Origin: Bicyclus anynana
Lineage: Eukaryota; Arthropoda; Insecta; Lepidoptera; Nymphalidae
Direction: 5' to 3'
Length of the DNA: 64,000 nucleotides
Assembly: GCF_947172395.1 (NCBI RefSeq)
Contig: NC_069086.1
Location: 11,688,501-11,752,500, forward strand
Both the position numbers and the translations under genes were made by a program. Shown in pieces: positions 33,741 to 45,099 of the stretch (the stretch's first letter is position 1; each line of letters starts with the position of its first letter). The notes beneath the pieces are model-generated. The model was not told the origin of the DNA and made no database searches. It saw only the letters and a list, made by a program, of their open reading frames with translations.

Positions 33741-33834
33741 AGGCCACATCTTAATAAATACTATTCCACCCAATTCCCATGGTATGAGATTACTGGTATT
33801 TACCACCATATTCATCGTATACTGTCTATTACAG

Positions 33835-34017
33835 ATCTACACAGACTGGGCGAACCACTATTTGGAGCGCGCGCGCTCGCGTCGTCGAGCGGGCACGTCA
33901 GGAGGAGGTCTAGCGAGGGATTGTGCAGATGGACTTCTACTTGCCGATGTACTGGAGGGTGTCACTGGGCAGAAGGTTACAAGAGCTCATCGGAAACCAC
34001 GAAATCCGCAACAAATG
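33835..34017 (+). CDS. sick: Neuron navigator (sickie/NAV) CH-domain exon
   Basis: An internal exon of 61 whole codons between acceptor 'tctattacag' (33834) and donor ATG|GTAAGT (34018). The translation starts IYTDWANHYLERARSRRRAG and continues DCADGLLLADVLEGVTGQKV and RKPRNPQQM. This is the opening half of the calponin-homology domain of neuron navigators: the NAV family has IYTDWANHYL, a D--DG-LLAEV helix and an -P-(S/N)-QQM end. The split after QQM leaves the rest of the domain (normally beginning with an -ENV- helix) to the next exon, not found in this window. A short Gly/Ser insertion (GTSGGG) lies between the two helices. NAV/sickie proteins act at microtubule plus ends and actin in neurite growth and axon guidance; that role is family knowledge. 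Both junctions are phase 0. The upstream ATG at 33784 is intronic and not the start. Confidence 0.85.
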
Positions 34018-34039
34018 GTAAGTCCTCTCGAGTATCTAT

Positions 34040-34206
34040 TACTAATATTATAAAGTTGACGGGAACTCAGGAACTACTGGTCCGATTTGAATAATTCTTT
34101 CAGTGTTAGATAGCCCATTTATCGAAGAAGACTACAGGCTATATATTATCCCCGTATCCCTAAGGAAACAGGAACCACGCGGGTGAAACTGCGCGGCGTC
34201 AGCTAG
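34040..34206 (+). mobile_element. Helitron-like element, second subfamily
   Basis: Starts near 'actaatattataaagttgac', has 'actggtccgatttgaataat', 'tatattatccccgtatccct' and 'aggaaccacgcgggtgaaac', and ends 'tgcgcggcgtcag' then CTAG at 34203-34206. It sits only about 22 bp downstream of the CH-exon donor. Confidence 0.6.
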
Positions 34207-35044
34207 TACCATATAAACCTCAAGTATTCAAACCTTCATGGTACGAGTAGTTCAACGGTAAAGACCAAGCGTTTATCATTTTGTAGGTCAGAAAAGTATT
34301 AACTTTCTATAGCATTAATATTAATGTTATTAGAAAAATCACACAAATGCGAAGAGAAATGGAAAATTGGAAACAAAGTGATCAATTTAATATTTTGCAT
34401 TAGCTTTAAGCATTTTGTACTCTAAGCTTTAAATTCTAAGCAACGTGATTTTATATCTTACAAAATTTTTATTTTTTAAGTTAGTAATAGTAATATTAGC
34501 ATTTATTTAACAATTTACATACGTTAAATTTTAATATTTACATTTAAAAATTTACAATAAAAGTTAGGACTTGGTCTTGTTGCTATTATGAGATTTTACT
34601 CTTCCAAAATGTTCTTTCAGTGTCCTATTATTGGTTTTATGTAACGAATCCTATGTCGGTTAGGTTTGTTCTAATATTTGATGTTGTTCGTCTATTATAT
34701 TGTTGTTATATGTTTTTATGTTTAATATATTATTACGCATTTCCAAGAGTGAACCGGGGTCTAAATCTCGATTAAAAGCTATACAAGAAAGGTGTTGAAA
34801 AATGTTAGATAGACAAAAGCTTTCTGTTATCGTATTTCCTATTTGAACTCCGCTTGTATATTCAGCGATAGTTTGAATTTCAATCTAAACGACTTGCAAT
34901 TGCAAAACAGAGACACTATAGGGTTGTGGGGTTTCACTGCTGTGAATTTCAAATGTAACTGCTATGCGTTGTTGACGTATCTACGTACATTTGAATAGTT
35001 ATATCATTAAAATAACAAAGTAATTTAAATTACACGAACATTAA

Positions 35045-35190
35045 AAGTGACCATATCGGCCCCGTCGCAAAATCCGTTCTTAGCGAATATCTACTAACAA
35101 TACTACCTCCCTGCCAAATTTCAGCTTTGTGCGTCAAGCAGTTTTCAAGATTTCGTGATGAATGAACCTTTTGCATATGTTTATTAAGAT
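35045..35190 (-). mobile_element. Helitron-like fragment
   Basis: Contains 'tactacctccctgccaaatt', 'tcagctttgtgcgtcaagca' and 'gttttcaagatttcgtgatg', the same block as 5500-5570. The hairpin and CTAG end are eroded. Confidence 0.4.
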
Positions 35191-35960
35191 TATTAAACTC
35201 CATTATTTTGTTAGATGTTTATTCTCTAAGCGTTCCTTAATCATTTGTGATGTTTCTTTGTTTTCAACACTAACTTAGGAGAGGCAATATTAGGGGGAAG
35301 AAGGGGAAAAAAGTAACGAGTTTAAACATTACGGTTAATTTTTAAATATTACCTATTTATATAAATTGTATAGTTCTGGTAACTATGAATGATTTAAATT
35401 ATTTCTAGAAGGCAATATTATCAATCATCTATACGTCAAAACACCACACTCCCGAATATCCGGTTTTGTTTATTATTGAATCCAGCCAAAAATGAAAGCG
35501 GTGCGGGAATATTTTGTTAGCTCGAAATAGCTATCGACTCACAAATCATTTGGGCAGGTACGTATCTGGGCCCTATATGGGTGCACATATGGTAACACAG
35601 ATTTTACGTCTTATCGGAAAACCTTGCGCCGTAATATGCTTTATTACATTTGAGAATTAGGGTTAAAATCGCTAGAAGTGTTGACATATGTTTTCTATAT
35701 CTGTGTCAGTGTGGATACGTTTATGGGATAGGTAGCCCACAAACCCGGATCGTGTATTATACTGGGGAGCTTCCGGCATGCGTCTGTATTTGAGAAAGTG
35801 CTGATAAGATTTATTACTTCGTAAAATGTATTATGATCCATAATGGACCTATTCTATGATCACGATGTTTTAAGGCAAGATATGGAATGTAATTTTTTAT
35901 CACTTCGTAAGCAGCATTTCGAATGGTTAACCATAATAATACTTATCGTCAGTTGATATG

Positions 35961-36349
35961 TCTATCTATATATGTACTTATAATAAATCTGTAGAGAGCT
36001 AGAATTGACCTCTCTACGGATTTAAATACATGAAATATATTTCCAAAATAACTATCAGGGGGTGATACTGCTGCCAAAAATGCAATCAGTAAAATTTTTG
36101 TCTGTCTCTCTGTATGTTCGTTATAGAAACAAAAACTACTCGACGGATTTTAACGAAACTTGGTACGATAATTCTTCATCTCCTGGAAAGGTTATAGTAT
36201 ACTTTTCATCACACTACGATCAATAGGAGCAGAGCAGTGAAGGGAAATATTGGGAAAACGGGAGAAGTTAATCCATTTTTACAGCGATACTACTGGAAGG
36301 GCTAGATTAAAGAGGTCTATGGGCGGACGGAGTCGCGGGCGTCCACTAG
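35961..36349 (+). mobile_element. Helitron-like element, long subfamily
   Basis: Starts 'tctatctatatatgtactta', contains 'gatactgctgccaaaaatgc', a 'tctgtctctctgtatgttcg' patch and 'gctagattaaagaggtctat', and ends 'gcggacggagtcgcgggcgt' then CCACTAG. The same order of blocks occurs at 53911-54360, and the 3' part also at 62855-62926. Non-coding, about 390 bp. Confidence 0.55.
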
Positions 36350-36714
36350 TTAGAAATAAATGTATAATTCTTATCAGTCAAGGCAAGTTTGAGTCTTTCA
36401 TTCCGCAGATTTAATTATTTTTCAAGATGTTATGAAAATTACTTACAAATGAAATGAAACGAGAATTAGAAATGGAATCTTGATTAAACCTGAAATAGAT
36501 AGACAAAGCTATTTCACTTTTTATAGAAAAAAAATTGGCAACAGAGGTAAGCGAAAACTTCTTTGAACTTCAACCTGTCTTTGACATCGCGCACGTAAAA
36601 ATGTTTTTGTCACGTGGTCTTTTGTAAAACCATTCAAATGTACCAAAGGGTCCTCGTCCTTTGCGGATGCGGTTGCATTGTGCGTGCCCTCTCACCGCAG
36701 GTGGATTGAATTAC

Positions 36715-37290
36715 AAAAACCAAGCAAGTGCGAGTCGAAATCGCGCACGAAGGGTTCCGTACCATTATTTATTAAAACGGTGAAATAGTCATGTCTGTTG
36801 TGTGGGAGCCCCCTTAAATATTTATTTTAACATAATAACAATGAATAAAAGGCTCAATATTCTGTGAATATTTCAAGCGTCTACCTGTTATATCTATATT
36901 GAGCAAACACGAGCAAAAAGGCACGTTTGTTGTATGGGAGCCCCCTTAATATTTTTTTGTTCTGTTTTTAGTTAATCATCTGAAATCGGCAACAGAAATA
37001 TTTCATTCATCATCTGAAAATTTCAATAGTCTAACTATCATGGTTCTTAAGATAGGTACAGAATGGAGTGCGATTCCGCTATTTCACACCCGTCGACGAA
37101 CTTTTCGCTAAAAAACACGTAATACTTGAATTTGAACTTCATGTTTATAGGATGCTCAAATTAAAATGTCACTAGCACCGTAGTTGCCATGTAAATTAAC
37201 GATATCACAGCACTGTAACTTTACAGAATGCAGGGACTGGTGTCGGACGAATAGGGTCCCGTTTTTCCTTTTGTGTACGGAACCATAAAA
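36715..37290 (+). repeat. Unclassified interspersed repeat with GGTTCCGTACC-type ends
   Basis: Opens 'caagcaagtgcgagtcgaaa', 'tcgcgcacgaagggttccgt' and contains the phrase 'gggagccccctta' twice (36805 and 36940). It closes 'agggtcccgtttttcctttt', 'gtgtacggaaccataaaaa'. The layout is typical of a high-copy lepidopteran repeat. No intact ORF. A small minus-strand ORF at 37221-37475 overlaps the end and is not recognised. Confidence 0.5.
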
Positions 37291-38290
37291 ATGTTGCGCA
37301 CTTTCACAGCGAGTGCACCGCGTCGTGGCTTCTGTCGGTGCGCGATGAAAAACTTGTTGAACTTGTAGACTTTTTGCTGTTTAACTCCTTTTGATGGGCT
37401 CCTTTGCGGCACTTGCGGTTTTTGTAAAGGTCTTACCACATTTTTAATTAAGAAATTAACTGCACGATTATCCATAACTTTATTAAGAGCCTTATCGTAT
37501 TGTCTGACCTTGTTGTTAGGGTCTTAAAGTGATAATAGCATTTTGTTTTATCAATTACACTCTGAGCTTCACAGTAGAGCTTTTGTTAGTTTAATAAACT
37601 GACCATAGACTTGTCTGTGATCGGTTTATTAAGTTTTCTTTGATGTTTCTTGATGATAGATTTATAAATATTGACCACATTATTAATAATAAAATTAAGG
37701 CGAAGAAACCTATTATCCTTGCTCCGAGATATGCATAATTTAATTATAGAACCTTATCAAAACATGTATTTTAATATCAAGTAAAATTATTATAGTTTGT
37801 ATCCTACGACATAGTTGATTAGTTTAGGTAAATATATTTGCAATTACTATTCGACTTCACCAATAAACTTGAGACACCGGGAGGTAGATCTATTTATCAA
37901 GTCAAAAGATAGTTACGTGTTAAGAAAAACTTTAACCTAACAAAGTTATATTGGCGGTTTAAGATAATTTTAAAGTCACCTTCCATATCATCCATCCATC
38001 CATCAGATTAGCTCAATGATTGATAACATAGTATCATCAACGAGCCATCTTTAAATTGAATTCATAGTCTTTTTGTTAACTTGTTCAGTTAGGTACCACC
38101 AAAAACAATTTAGTCTTTATTAAAGTAACCCTGAACTGGACTATCAAAGTCAATACGCGAGTCAATCATTCATGTCTACCGTACAGCTTCTATATCATCG
38201 CTGAATACACAATAACCATGTTCCACGTAGCCGAACAATGATTAATTGGTTCTCAAATTGATGACAAATTGCTGATACAGAAGCTAAGAT

Positions 38291-38292
<2 letters not shown>

Positions 38293-38329
<37 letters not shown>

Positions 38330-39480
38330 CAATATAGGCCAGCGCTTGACTACAATTAAGCCTGATGGTAAGCATTAATGCGGTCTAAGTTGGAGCGCGC
38401 TTACCTAGAAGATGCCTATTCACTCTAGCTTTGAAGGTGTCCAAATTGTATTTGTCAGGAAACACAAACGCCGGAAGGGCATTCCAAATTTTTGCTGTAC
38501 GAATTAGAAATGTAGATGCAAATCTTTTCGTACGAGTTGCCTGGACATCCACAATATATGGATGCCACCGTTTGCGACATCTTGCTGTTCTGTGGTAGAA
38601 AGGGGAAGGAGGAACTAGATGGTGAAGTTCCTGAGCACACTCGCCAAAGTATATCCGGTAAAAAACCGACAGACAAGCTACATTGCGACGATGTTGCAAG
38701 GTCTGCAATTTCGCCTGTGTCAACGGTTCATTACCAATTATCCTTCTAGCGCGGCGATCTATCGAGTCTAATGCATCAAGCTGATATTTTGCAGAACCAT
38801 CCCAAAGGTGACTGCAGTACTCCATACAAGTTCTGACTTGAGCTTGGTAGAGGGTGAGAAGTTGTTGGGGTGTGAAGTACCGCTTGACCTTATTCAGGAT
38901 TCCCAGTTTTTTGGCTGCAATTTCAGCTTTTGATTCGATGCATTTCCCGAAATTGAGGTTGGATGAGATGGTAATACCCAGGAGCTCAATTTGATCGCTA
39001 ATTGGAACAGATATACTCTGGAAAGTGGGAGCCAGGGTGAAAGGGCTCCTTTTCGCAGTAAATAGACATGCCTGAGTCTTGGTAGCGTTGAACTTAACCA
39101 AATTGGCATCACCCCAATCTGACACCATCTTCAGGTTCTTGTTCACGCGGTCGACCAAGGCCTCTCTGAGCTCAAGAATCTCAGCACCGCTGGCTCTAGG
39201 GCTAGATGTGTAACTCTCCGACACAGTGCTGTCATCTGCATACCCAAAGATACCGGGATTGAGCAGATCGTTGATATGCAGCAGAAAAAGAGTAGCGGAA
39301 AGAACAGATCCCTGAGGTACACCGGCATTGATATCCAATAAGTCAGAAGAGCAGCCATCAACGACTACTCGAAATGACCGTTCCCTCAGGAAATCAGATA
39401 TCCAGCAGCAGAGATCAGCGGGTATTCCGTACGCAGGGAGCTTACTGAGAAGACTGACGTCATTAGCCAAACCACAGTCT
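38293..39480 (-). mobile_element. 5'-truncated Jockey-superclade LINE
   Basis: The poly-T at 38293-38326 is the poly(A) tail of a minus-strand insertion. The 3' UTR is 38327-38384, followed by the end of a pol ORF. The 5' end is truncated inside the reverse transcriptase near 39460-39482. No clear target-site duplication was found. The last 65 bp or so of the element (38343-38407) resemble the 3' end of SINE family A. Confidence 0.85.
38385..39470 (-). CDS. Partial LINE reverse transcriptase (RT palm to C-terminus)
   Basis: About 361 uninterrupted codons starting mid-domain. There is no ATG: the frame opens through TTG-GCT-AAT, so this is a fragment. It carries RT motif B GVPQGSVLSATLF (about 50-62), the catalytic YADD in GYADDSTV (77-80), the LLGITISSNLNF thumb-side block, and a C-terminus ending AKIWNALPAFVFPDKYNLDTFKARVNRHL, a tail characteristic of insect Jockey/CR1-superclade LINEs. 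The first catalytic aspartate motif (A) and the whole endonuclease are missing. The frame is open to its natural stop, which suggests a fairly recent insertion. The truncated product cannot act alone. Confidence 0.8.
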   Translation of the reverse strand: MANDVSLLSKLPAYGIPADLCCWISDFLRERSFRVVVDGCSSDLLDINAGVPQGSVLSATLFLLHINDLLNPGIFGYADDSTVSESYTSSPRASGAEILELREALVDRVNKNLKMVSDWGDANLVKFNATKTQACLFTAKRSPFTLAPTFQSISVPISDQIELLGITISSNLNFGKCIESKAEIAAKKLGILNKVKRYFTPQQLLTLYQAQVRTCMEYCSHLWDGSAKYQLDALDSIDRRARRIIGNEPLTQAKLQTLQHRRNVACLSVFYRIYFGECAQELHHLVPPSPFYHRTARCRKRWHPYIVDVQATRTKRFASTFLIRTAKIWNALPAFVFPDKYNLDTFKARVNRHLLGKRAPT

Positions 39481-40869
39481 ATTTTGATTCTAACTGGACT
39501 TAGTATATTTGATTACGTGAAGCATGCCTATTCGATACTGCGAGTATATATGCGAAAGTTATTAAGTCTGTCTGTCTGTTACCTTATCACGGCAAAGCGA
39601 GGTTTAATAATTTTAGGTAATTACCTACTGAAACAATGTGACAAATTTTGGTATAAAGATAAATTGGACCTTGAAACAGAACAAAGTCAGCTTTTTGTTA
39701 CAAAAATAAAGTTAGAGGGGAGTTTAATAGGGGTTATCCAGTAATATTTATGAACTATGAACTATCGGATAAAATATAGGGTTCCGTTATGCTCTTAATT
39801 CAAGAACTTTCAAAATTATATCCCTAAAAGGTTAAAAGACGGTTAAAAAATTGACATATTATTCACAAAAAATCTACAGTTACATTGTACAATTTAATAG
39901 AAAATGTAGTAGGTTACACAAATTTTATTACAGATGAAGTCGCGAGCATTCGCTAGTCTTTCATAAAGTAAGTCATCATATATGTAGGTGAACGCACTTG
40001 TAATAGCTAAGTCAAAGTGGTTCCCATGGCATATTTGACCATAACATTACATGCCACTACAAATAAGTAGCTACAAACTCAAGAACAAGAGTAAACGCAA
40101 ACAACCATAAAATTGACAAGTTGTTTAAATTTAATACTGGCATTGAACTTCAGTATACTAAGTACAATATGTTTGTACAGTCGATCATAAAAGTAGTAAA
40201 ACTCTTCTAAATTAAATATATCAAATATCTGTGACGTAACTACTCGTACGTCTATGTTTTTAATTAAAATTAAGAAGTCAAAAAACTTTTACTAAATAAT
40301 ATGTGAATTGTCGAGTAATGATGATTACTATTAAATATTTTACGTAATACGTATAATTATGCAGATACAGCATCGACATAGCATCTAACTAACCAAAACG
40401 TACTTCAAAGTTAAGTCATTTTCAAATAATAATCAATCAATATTAAAGGTTGGATTGTTTATATCCAGGACCATACAGCTATCTTGGATTAAAAATACTT
40501 ATAAACAAAAGTATAATATAACCTTGGCTTGTAAGTAGATTATCTATGTAGAAGATTTCACTTTTATATGATTTTTTTATGTTCTACTACAAAATCAATA
40601 AAATGTCACATAATCGTGCTAAAAATTAACATAATAAAAACATTTTATTTCAATGCCTTTCAGAGTTTGTGAATAAGTTGAGAAAGTTTTTACATGTTAT
40701 TGTTGACGAAGGATTGGCTTTTAGCACATTTTATGGTATTCCCATACAGTCTAGCGTACAAAGTCACAACTTTTATATTTTGATTGTCTAGACACATATT
40801 TCAGTAGGTATCCAATTTTGTAGTACATACTCGTAAATAAAAGTGTTTCTTTGTTGTTAATTGACACTA

Positions 40870-41039
40870 TCACACTAATATTAAAGGTGAAAGTTTATGT
40901 GTAAGTTTGTTACCGCTTCACACCGTAACTATCGAACCGATTTCGCTGAAATTTGGAATAGAGAAAAGGAAAAATCTGTGATTCCTTAGGGATTTGTGTA
41001 AAACTGAATAACGCGCAGACAAATTTGCGATTATCAACT
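40870..41039 (+). mobile_element. Helitron-like element, degraded
   Basis: Starts TCACACTAATATTAAAGGTG, contains 'ctatcgaaccgatttcgctg' and 'aaatttggaatagag', and ends in an eroded hairpin ('acgcgcagacaaatttgcga') without CTAG. Same subfamily as 22164-22373. Confidence 0.5.
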
Positions 41040-41622
41040 AATTAAGGAAATTAATATTGTTTATGAACACTTCTCTATAGAACTGTACAAAAATGTGAGC
41101 GTTTGTTTATAATAGTAGAGTGAATGAAATACGACCGATTGTAATAGTGAGTAATCACTATAATTTATGTCCAAGTGTTTAGGCCTATTATATTTACACG
41201 GATTGATCGGAAGTTGGGCATTGTTTGAGCGAGTGTTGAACGATATGGCCCAGTTTGTTACAGGCGTAGAACTAGAAGCATAGGGCCGGCAAAATTTATA
41301 AGACAACTATAAGTATGTAATGTAGATATACTAATTATTGTATTTATCAAAATACACATTGAGGTCAACTATTGTCAGCGATCTTTATTATTTTCTCAGA
41401 AAAGTTATGTATCTCCAATAAAGATACCTACCTAAAGACACATTTGACACTCATGATAATTATCATATTTACAAAATAATTAAGTTGTTGTAGCCAAAGG
41501 AAAAAATACAAAACTATAAATAACCTAAGGAATAGCGTAGTAAATCTAAAATCAGCGTTTTTTTGCCTTGTATCGTAGACGGGCGGACGTACAGACAGAC
41601 AGATAGACATAGCGAAACTATA

Positions 41623-41671
41623 AGGGTCAAATGCTTCTTTAGGGATAAAAACCTTAAAGAAGCATTTAACC
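41623..41671. other. 49-bp hairpin
   Basis: The arms 'gggtcaaatgcttctttagg' and 'ccttaaagaagcatttaacc' pair over about 21 bp with two mismatches and a short AT loop. The stem is not followed by any gene. It may be an inverted duplication or a MITE remnant. Confidence 0.6.
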
Positions 41672-43154
41672 CATAAAAGGTTCCTTATTATTTAATAATT
41701 TAATTTGTAGATCGTCAATTTCTGGAAGTTTTAATAAGATTTTTTTTCACCGACCCACCATATATGATGTAGGTACCTACCTATACCCACTCAAATTAAA
41801 AAAAAAATTCAAAATAGGTTTATTGTAATTATTGTTTTGGCGTTGTAAGGTAACAAACATTTAAAAAAATATGTCGACCTGAGAACCTCTTTTAAAGTCA
41901 GCTAAAAATAATCAAGAATGTTGGTTACCCAGATAGAAAAAAACCCAAAAGTAAATTTAATTAACAAACCGACAAAGATACTATTGAGGAAATGTTAACA
42001 GATTTTTTTTGTTGAAATAATCCGTTACGAACTGTTAATTATTAACTTTAAAGCGTCAATCCAAATGATCTTTTCAACACCAGAGCGGGTTACAAAAAAA
42101 TGTTGTTCCTTTTTTGCATACACCCGCGATCCATCATTATGCGGGATGATGGGTGACTGACAAACAAACGTATTGTTTGCTTGTCTAGTGGGCATATAAT
42201 GATTTATTACAGCTAGAGATTCTGTGATGCTTTCAATTCAAACTGGTAGGCGTATAGCATTTCATAGTTAGTAATTAAATTAAGGAGAAAAGAGTTCGTT
42301 TAATGTTGTTGTTACATAATATTTAATTTTTGAACCTTTGTATTTATAATGACGTATAAAACCTTTTTGCTGCTTCAATCTGTTCAGAAACCAAGCTTCA
42401 CATTGCCTGTGAAACTCTATTACAGTGATTATTGTAATTAATTTCATGTTTTACATAAATTAAAATTAATAATATTATGGATTAATTTAAATGACTTTTA
42501 AGAATATAAAATTTAAAATTATGGCCTGCAGTGGTTTACTCGTAGTTTGCTTCAAAAATTTTTTTTTTTTTTTATATTATTGAATTAAACTTGCTCTTTT
42601 TTGCATCTCTTACTAGTTTTAGGGAGTAACAAACAGAGCCACTCACGTTATTGTATAATATTTAAAGTAGTAAATAGTATATATAGTTTGAATATATTAC
42701 AACAGATGACATAGCTTGAAGTTTTTAAACTTAAACGGATATGAGACCTTATTGTGTTAACGGCCTTGAAATTCCTAGATTATAACGATAAACTTTAGGT
42801 ATGTATCTGATTTGATCTCATATAAATTAAACTTCATCTAATGATACTTCAAGATCTTACTTTACAACCTACCGCGAAACAATGACAATTGAGTACTTTC
42901 TTCACCACTTTCATATTCATTATTATTAGAATTATCAAGAAATCTGGCTCATTAACCACGGTCAGTCTTAGTACGTACCAAATAATAATACATCAGCTTT
43001 GCCCTGCGGCTTTACTCTCATGGTTTCACTTGTCCTAATTAAATAGAAAGAAATCTGAACACAAGTGAAATGAAATATTGAGTCAATTACAGCGTACTTT
43101 TATTAAGCTTCGCTGTACAAAATGTAGTAAGTAGTAGTATTTTTTTTAAATTTA

Positions 43155-43466
43155 ATCATTATTAACCCATATTCGGCTCACTGCTGAGTTCAAGTCTACT
43201 CTCAAAATGAGAGGGGTTAGGCCAATAGTCCACCTCGCTGGCCCAATGCGGATTGGCAGACTTCACACACGAACGAGAATTAAGAAAATTCTCATATGTG
43301 CAGGTTTCCTCACGATGTTTTCCTTCACCGTTTGAGACACGTGATAATTAATTTCTTAAAATGCACATAACTGAAAAGTTAGAGGTGCATGCCCCGGACC
43401 GGATTCAAACCTACGCCCTCCAAAATCGGAGGTAGAGGTCATATCCACTGGGCTATCACGGCCATC
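43155..43466 (-). repeat. SINE family B, near full length
   Basis: Most complete copy in the window, about 312 bp. Read on the minus strand, the tRNA-like head starts GGCCGTGATAGCCCAGTGGA (A box), then GGTTTGAATCC (B box). The body follows with GTGAAGGAAAACATCGTGAG and GCATTGGGCCAGCGAGGTGG, and the end is GAGCCGAATATGGGTTAATA. tRNA-derived promoter boxes plus a simple-repeat tail define a SINE. Confidence 0.85.
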
Positions 43467-45095
43467 TCTATTTATTTTTAAATTTATATAGGTACAATTT
43501 TTTTTATACAGCTACCATAAGCTTTCTCAAATTCATGAAATAAAATGTTTATGATTAGCTTCAAAGTTACGAGTATGTATTTAAAACTCACGACAAAACG
43601 ATCACGAAGCGATCTGTCTGTATGGCTTCTGTCTTTCATTTCCAGGTACGGGACCTCTAATAATTATACATTTATTAGAAACTTAAATACGGGTTTCTAA
43701 AAAAAAAAGGATCTTGTAAGAAATTAAACAATGAAGGAGCCTTATAGTATTGTCCTCGTTACATGCCTAGGTAAGTTACAAGCAGGGTGATTATGTAACT
43801 CGGTGTACCATTCAAACAATCAGTCACTACATCGTTTTTCATCGTGTTAGTAGATAATAGTAATGTATTTTAACGAAAAACTACTATTTACGTAATTCCG
43901 TTGAAATAATCATGTTAGGTGATCGTAGAAGCTAAAAATCATTACGATTTGATGTAAAATGGTGCAGTCAAGGTTATGAAATAACTATTTTAGATGATGA
44001 AAATCGTAGTGACTCATTAATTGAATGGTACACCGAGGCACATGAAAGGCTCGCAGAACACAACAACCCACTAAGATAACCCAATTAAACAACCCAATAA
44101 GATATCAGTTCATTTCCTTTTGAAGTACGAATCCCTTAATACTTATATTTTTAATCAAATCTGACGTCAAAGGTTTGTGTAGTGCTTTATTCGTGACCAA
44201 GTAAAGCGCTGTCTTCATGATAATCTCATCTGATCTGGAGGAAACTGCAACTGTACCATTGTTATATCTTAGGTTCCGTTAGGAGGTTGTATGCCTCCAA
44301 ATGTAATACATTCTGTAGGGTTCTACGTTCGAGGTCACTCTTAATACGCTTGCCTTTGAAAATAATATTTCTTGTACTAAAATTATACATGCGAAAGTGA
44401 TATTGTTTATTTGTTACGCTTTAACTACTAAATCGATTACAATAGAATTTTGTATTTCTATTCTGTTCTTTGACAGGTTTTAATAAATTAAATAAGATAC
44501 CTATTATTCAGATAAAATACTGTAACCGAGAGTTGAAAAGAAAAATGTTTTCAAGCTTTTGCTTTACTTGAGTTCTATTTCCATCTCGAGTCCATTTCAT
44601 AACTTACATTTCTCTATTGGCTAATATTATCCATCATCATACCTATATATCACATGCATCTGCACACCATACACTAAATCTATAGTAATGATTAAAATTA
44701 TGAAAATTCTTTCGTGATGAGATAACTGTGTTTATTTTGATTGGTAGGTATAATTAAAAGGTTTATCTTAATTAAGAGGTTAAAGTTTTTATCCTTAAGG
44801 CTCTAAAAGAACGCCACACAATAATTAATTCTTAATTAAAACACGTATTTAAAATTTAAACTGCTAATAAAATGCAAATAAATTAAATTGTGCGACATCA
44901 CTGTATAAATGTCTTTAAAATTTATGCTTATTATAATTTATTGGTTTGCCAAAATTGCTATAAAACGAGAAATAAAGATAAAATCCATTATTGGAAGTAA
45001 ATAATTCAAAACCGCTATAATAAAGGCTTTTAACTCTTTAAAATTTCTTCGTTTCGAAGTGCTAATTAGTCGATTACTCGGGTCACAGGTTTGTT
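43467..45095. other. Intron-like AT-rich stretch
   Basis: Contains the MITE at 43799-44036 and a weak Helitron-like start near 44385-44470 ('tgcgaaagtgatattgttta'). No exon recognised. Confidence 0.45.
43799..44036. mobile_element. MITE with long terminal inverted repeats
   Basis: The left end 'ctcggtgtaccattcaaaca' plus 'atcagtcactac' and the right end 'gtagtgactcattaattgaa' plus 'tggtacaccgag' are inverted repeats over about 32 bp, with weaker pairing further in. Total length 238 bp, AT-rich and non-coding. No clear target-site duplication is visible. Confidence 0.7.
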
Positions 45096-45099
45096 CGCT

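Larger units (their letters stand above)
4591..33834 (+). other. Inferred intron (if both exons belong to one gene)
   Basis: The proposed donor GAG|GTAATA at 4590/4591 and the acceptor 'ctgtctattacag' ending at 33834 would bound an intron of about 29.2 kb. It would contain the whole LINE tandem array, the scaffold gap and most SINE and Helitron-like copies listed. The intron depends on the unproven assignment of the 4114-4590 exon. The acceptor side is well supported. Confidence 0.35.
34018..38292 (+). other. Downstream intron of the CH exon, left part
   Basis: The donor GTAAGT opens the intron. No continuation exon of the CH domain was seen up to the window end, so the intron probably runs beyond it. 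This part contains Helitron-like elements at 34040, 35045 and 35961 and a long unclassified repeat at 36715-37290. The rest is AT-rich without features. Confidence 0.6.
39481..43154. other. Intron-like AT-rich stretch
   Basis: Holds a possible Helitron-like element at 39536-39956 (ends 'gaagtcgcgagcattcgcta' then G), another at 40870-41039, a 49-bp hairpin at 41623-41671, and runs of A/T. No exon recognised. Confidence 0.45.

Noticed and set aside
33784..33834. ATG-led extension upstream of the CH exon (MRLLVFTTIFIVYCLLQ)
   Set aside because: It looks like a signal peptide but is a pyrimidine-rich tract ending in 'attacag', a standard splice acceptor; the NAV match starts exactly after it.
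37221..37475. 84-codon minus-strand ORF
   Set aside because: Basic, low-complexity translation overlapping the end of an interspersed repeat; no domain or splice signals to support a gene.
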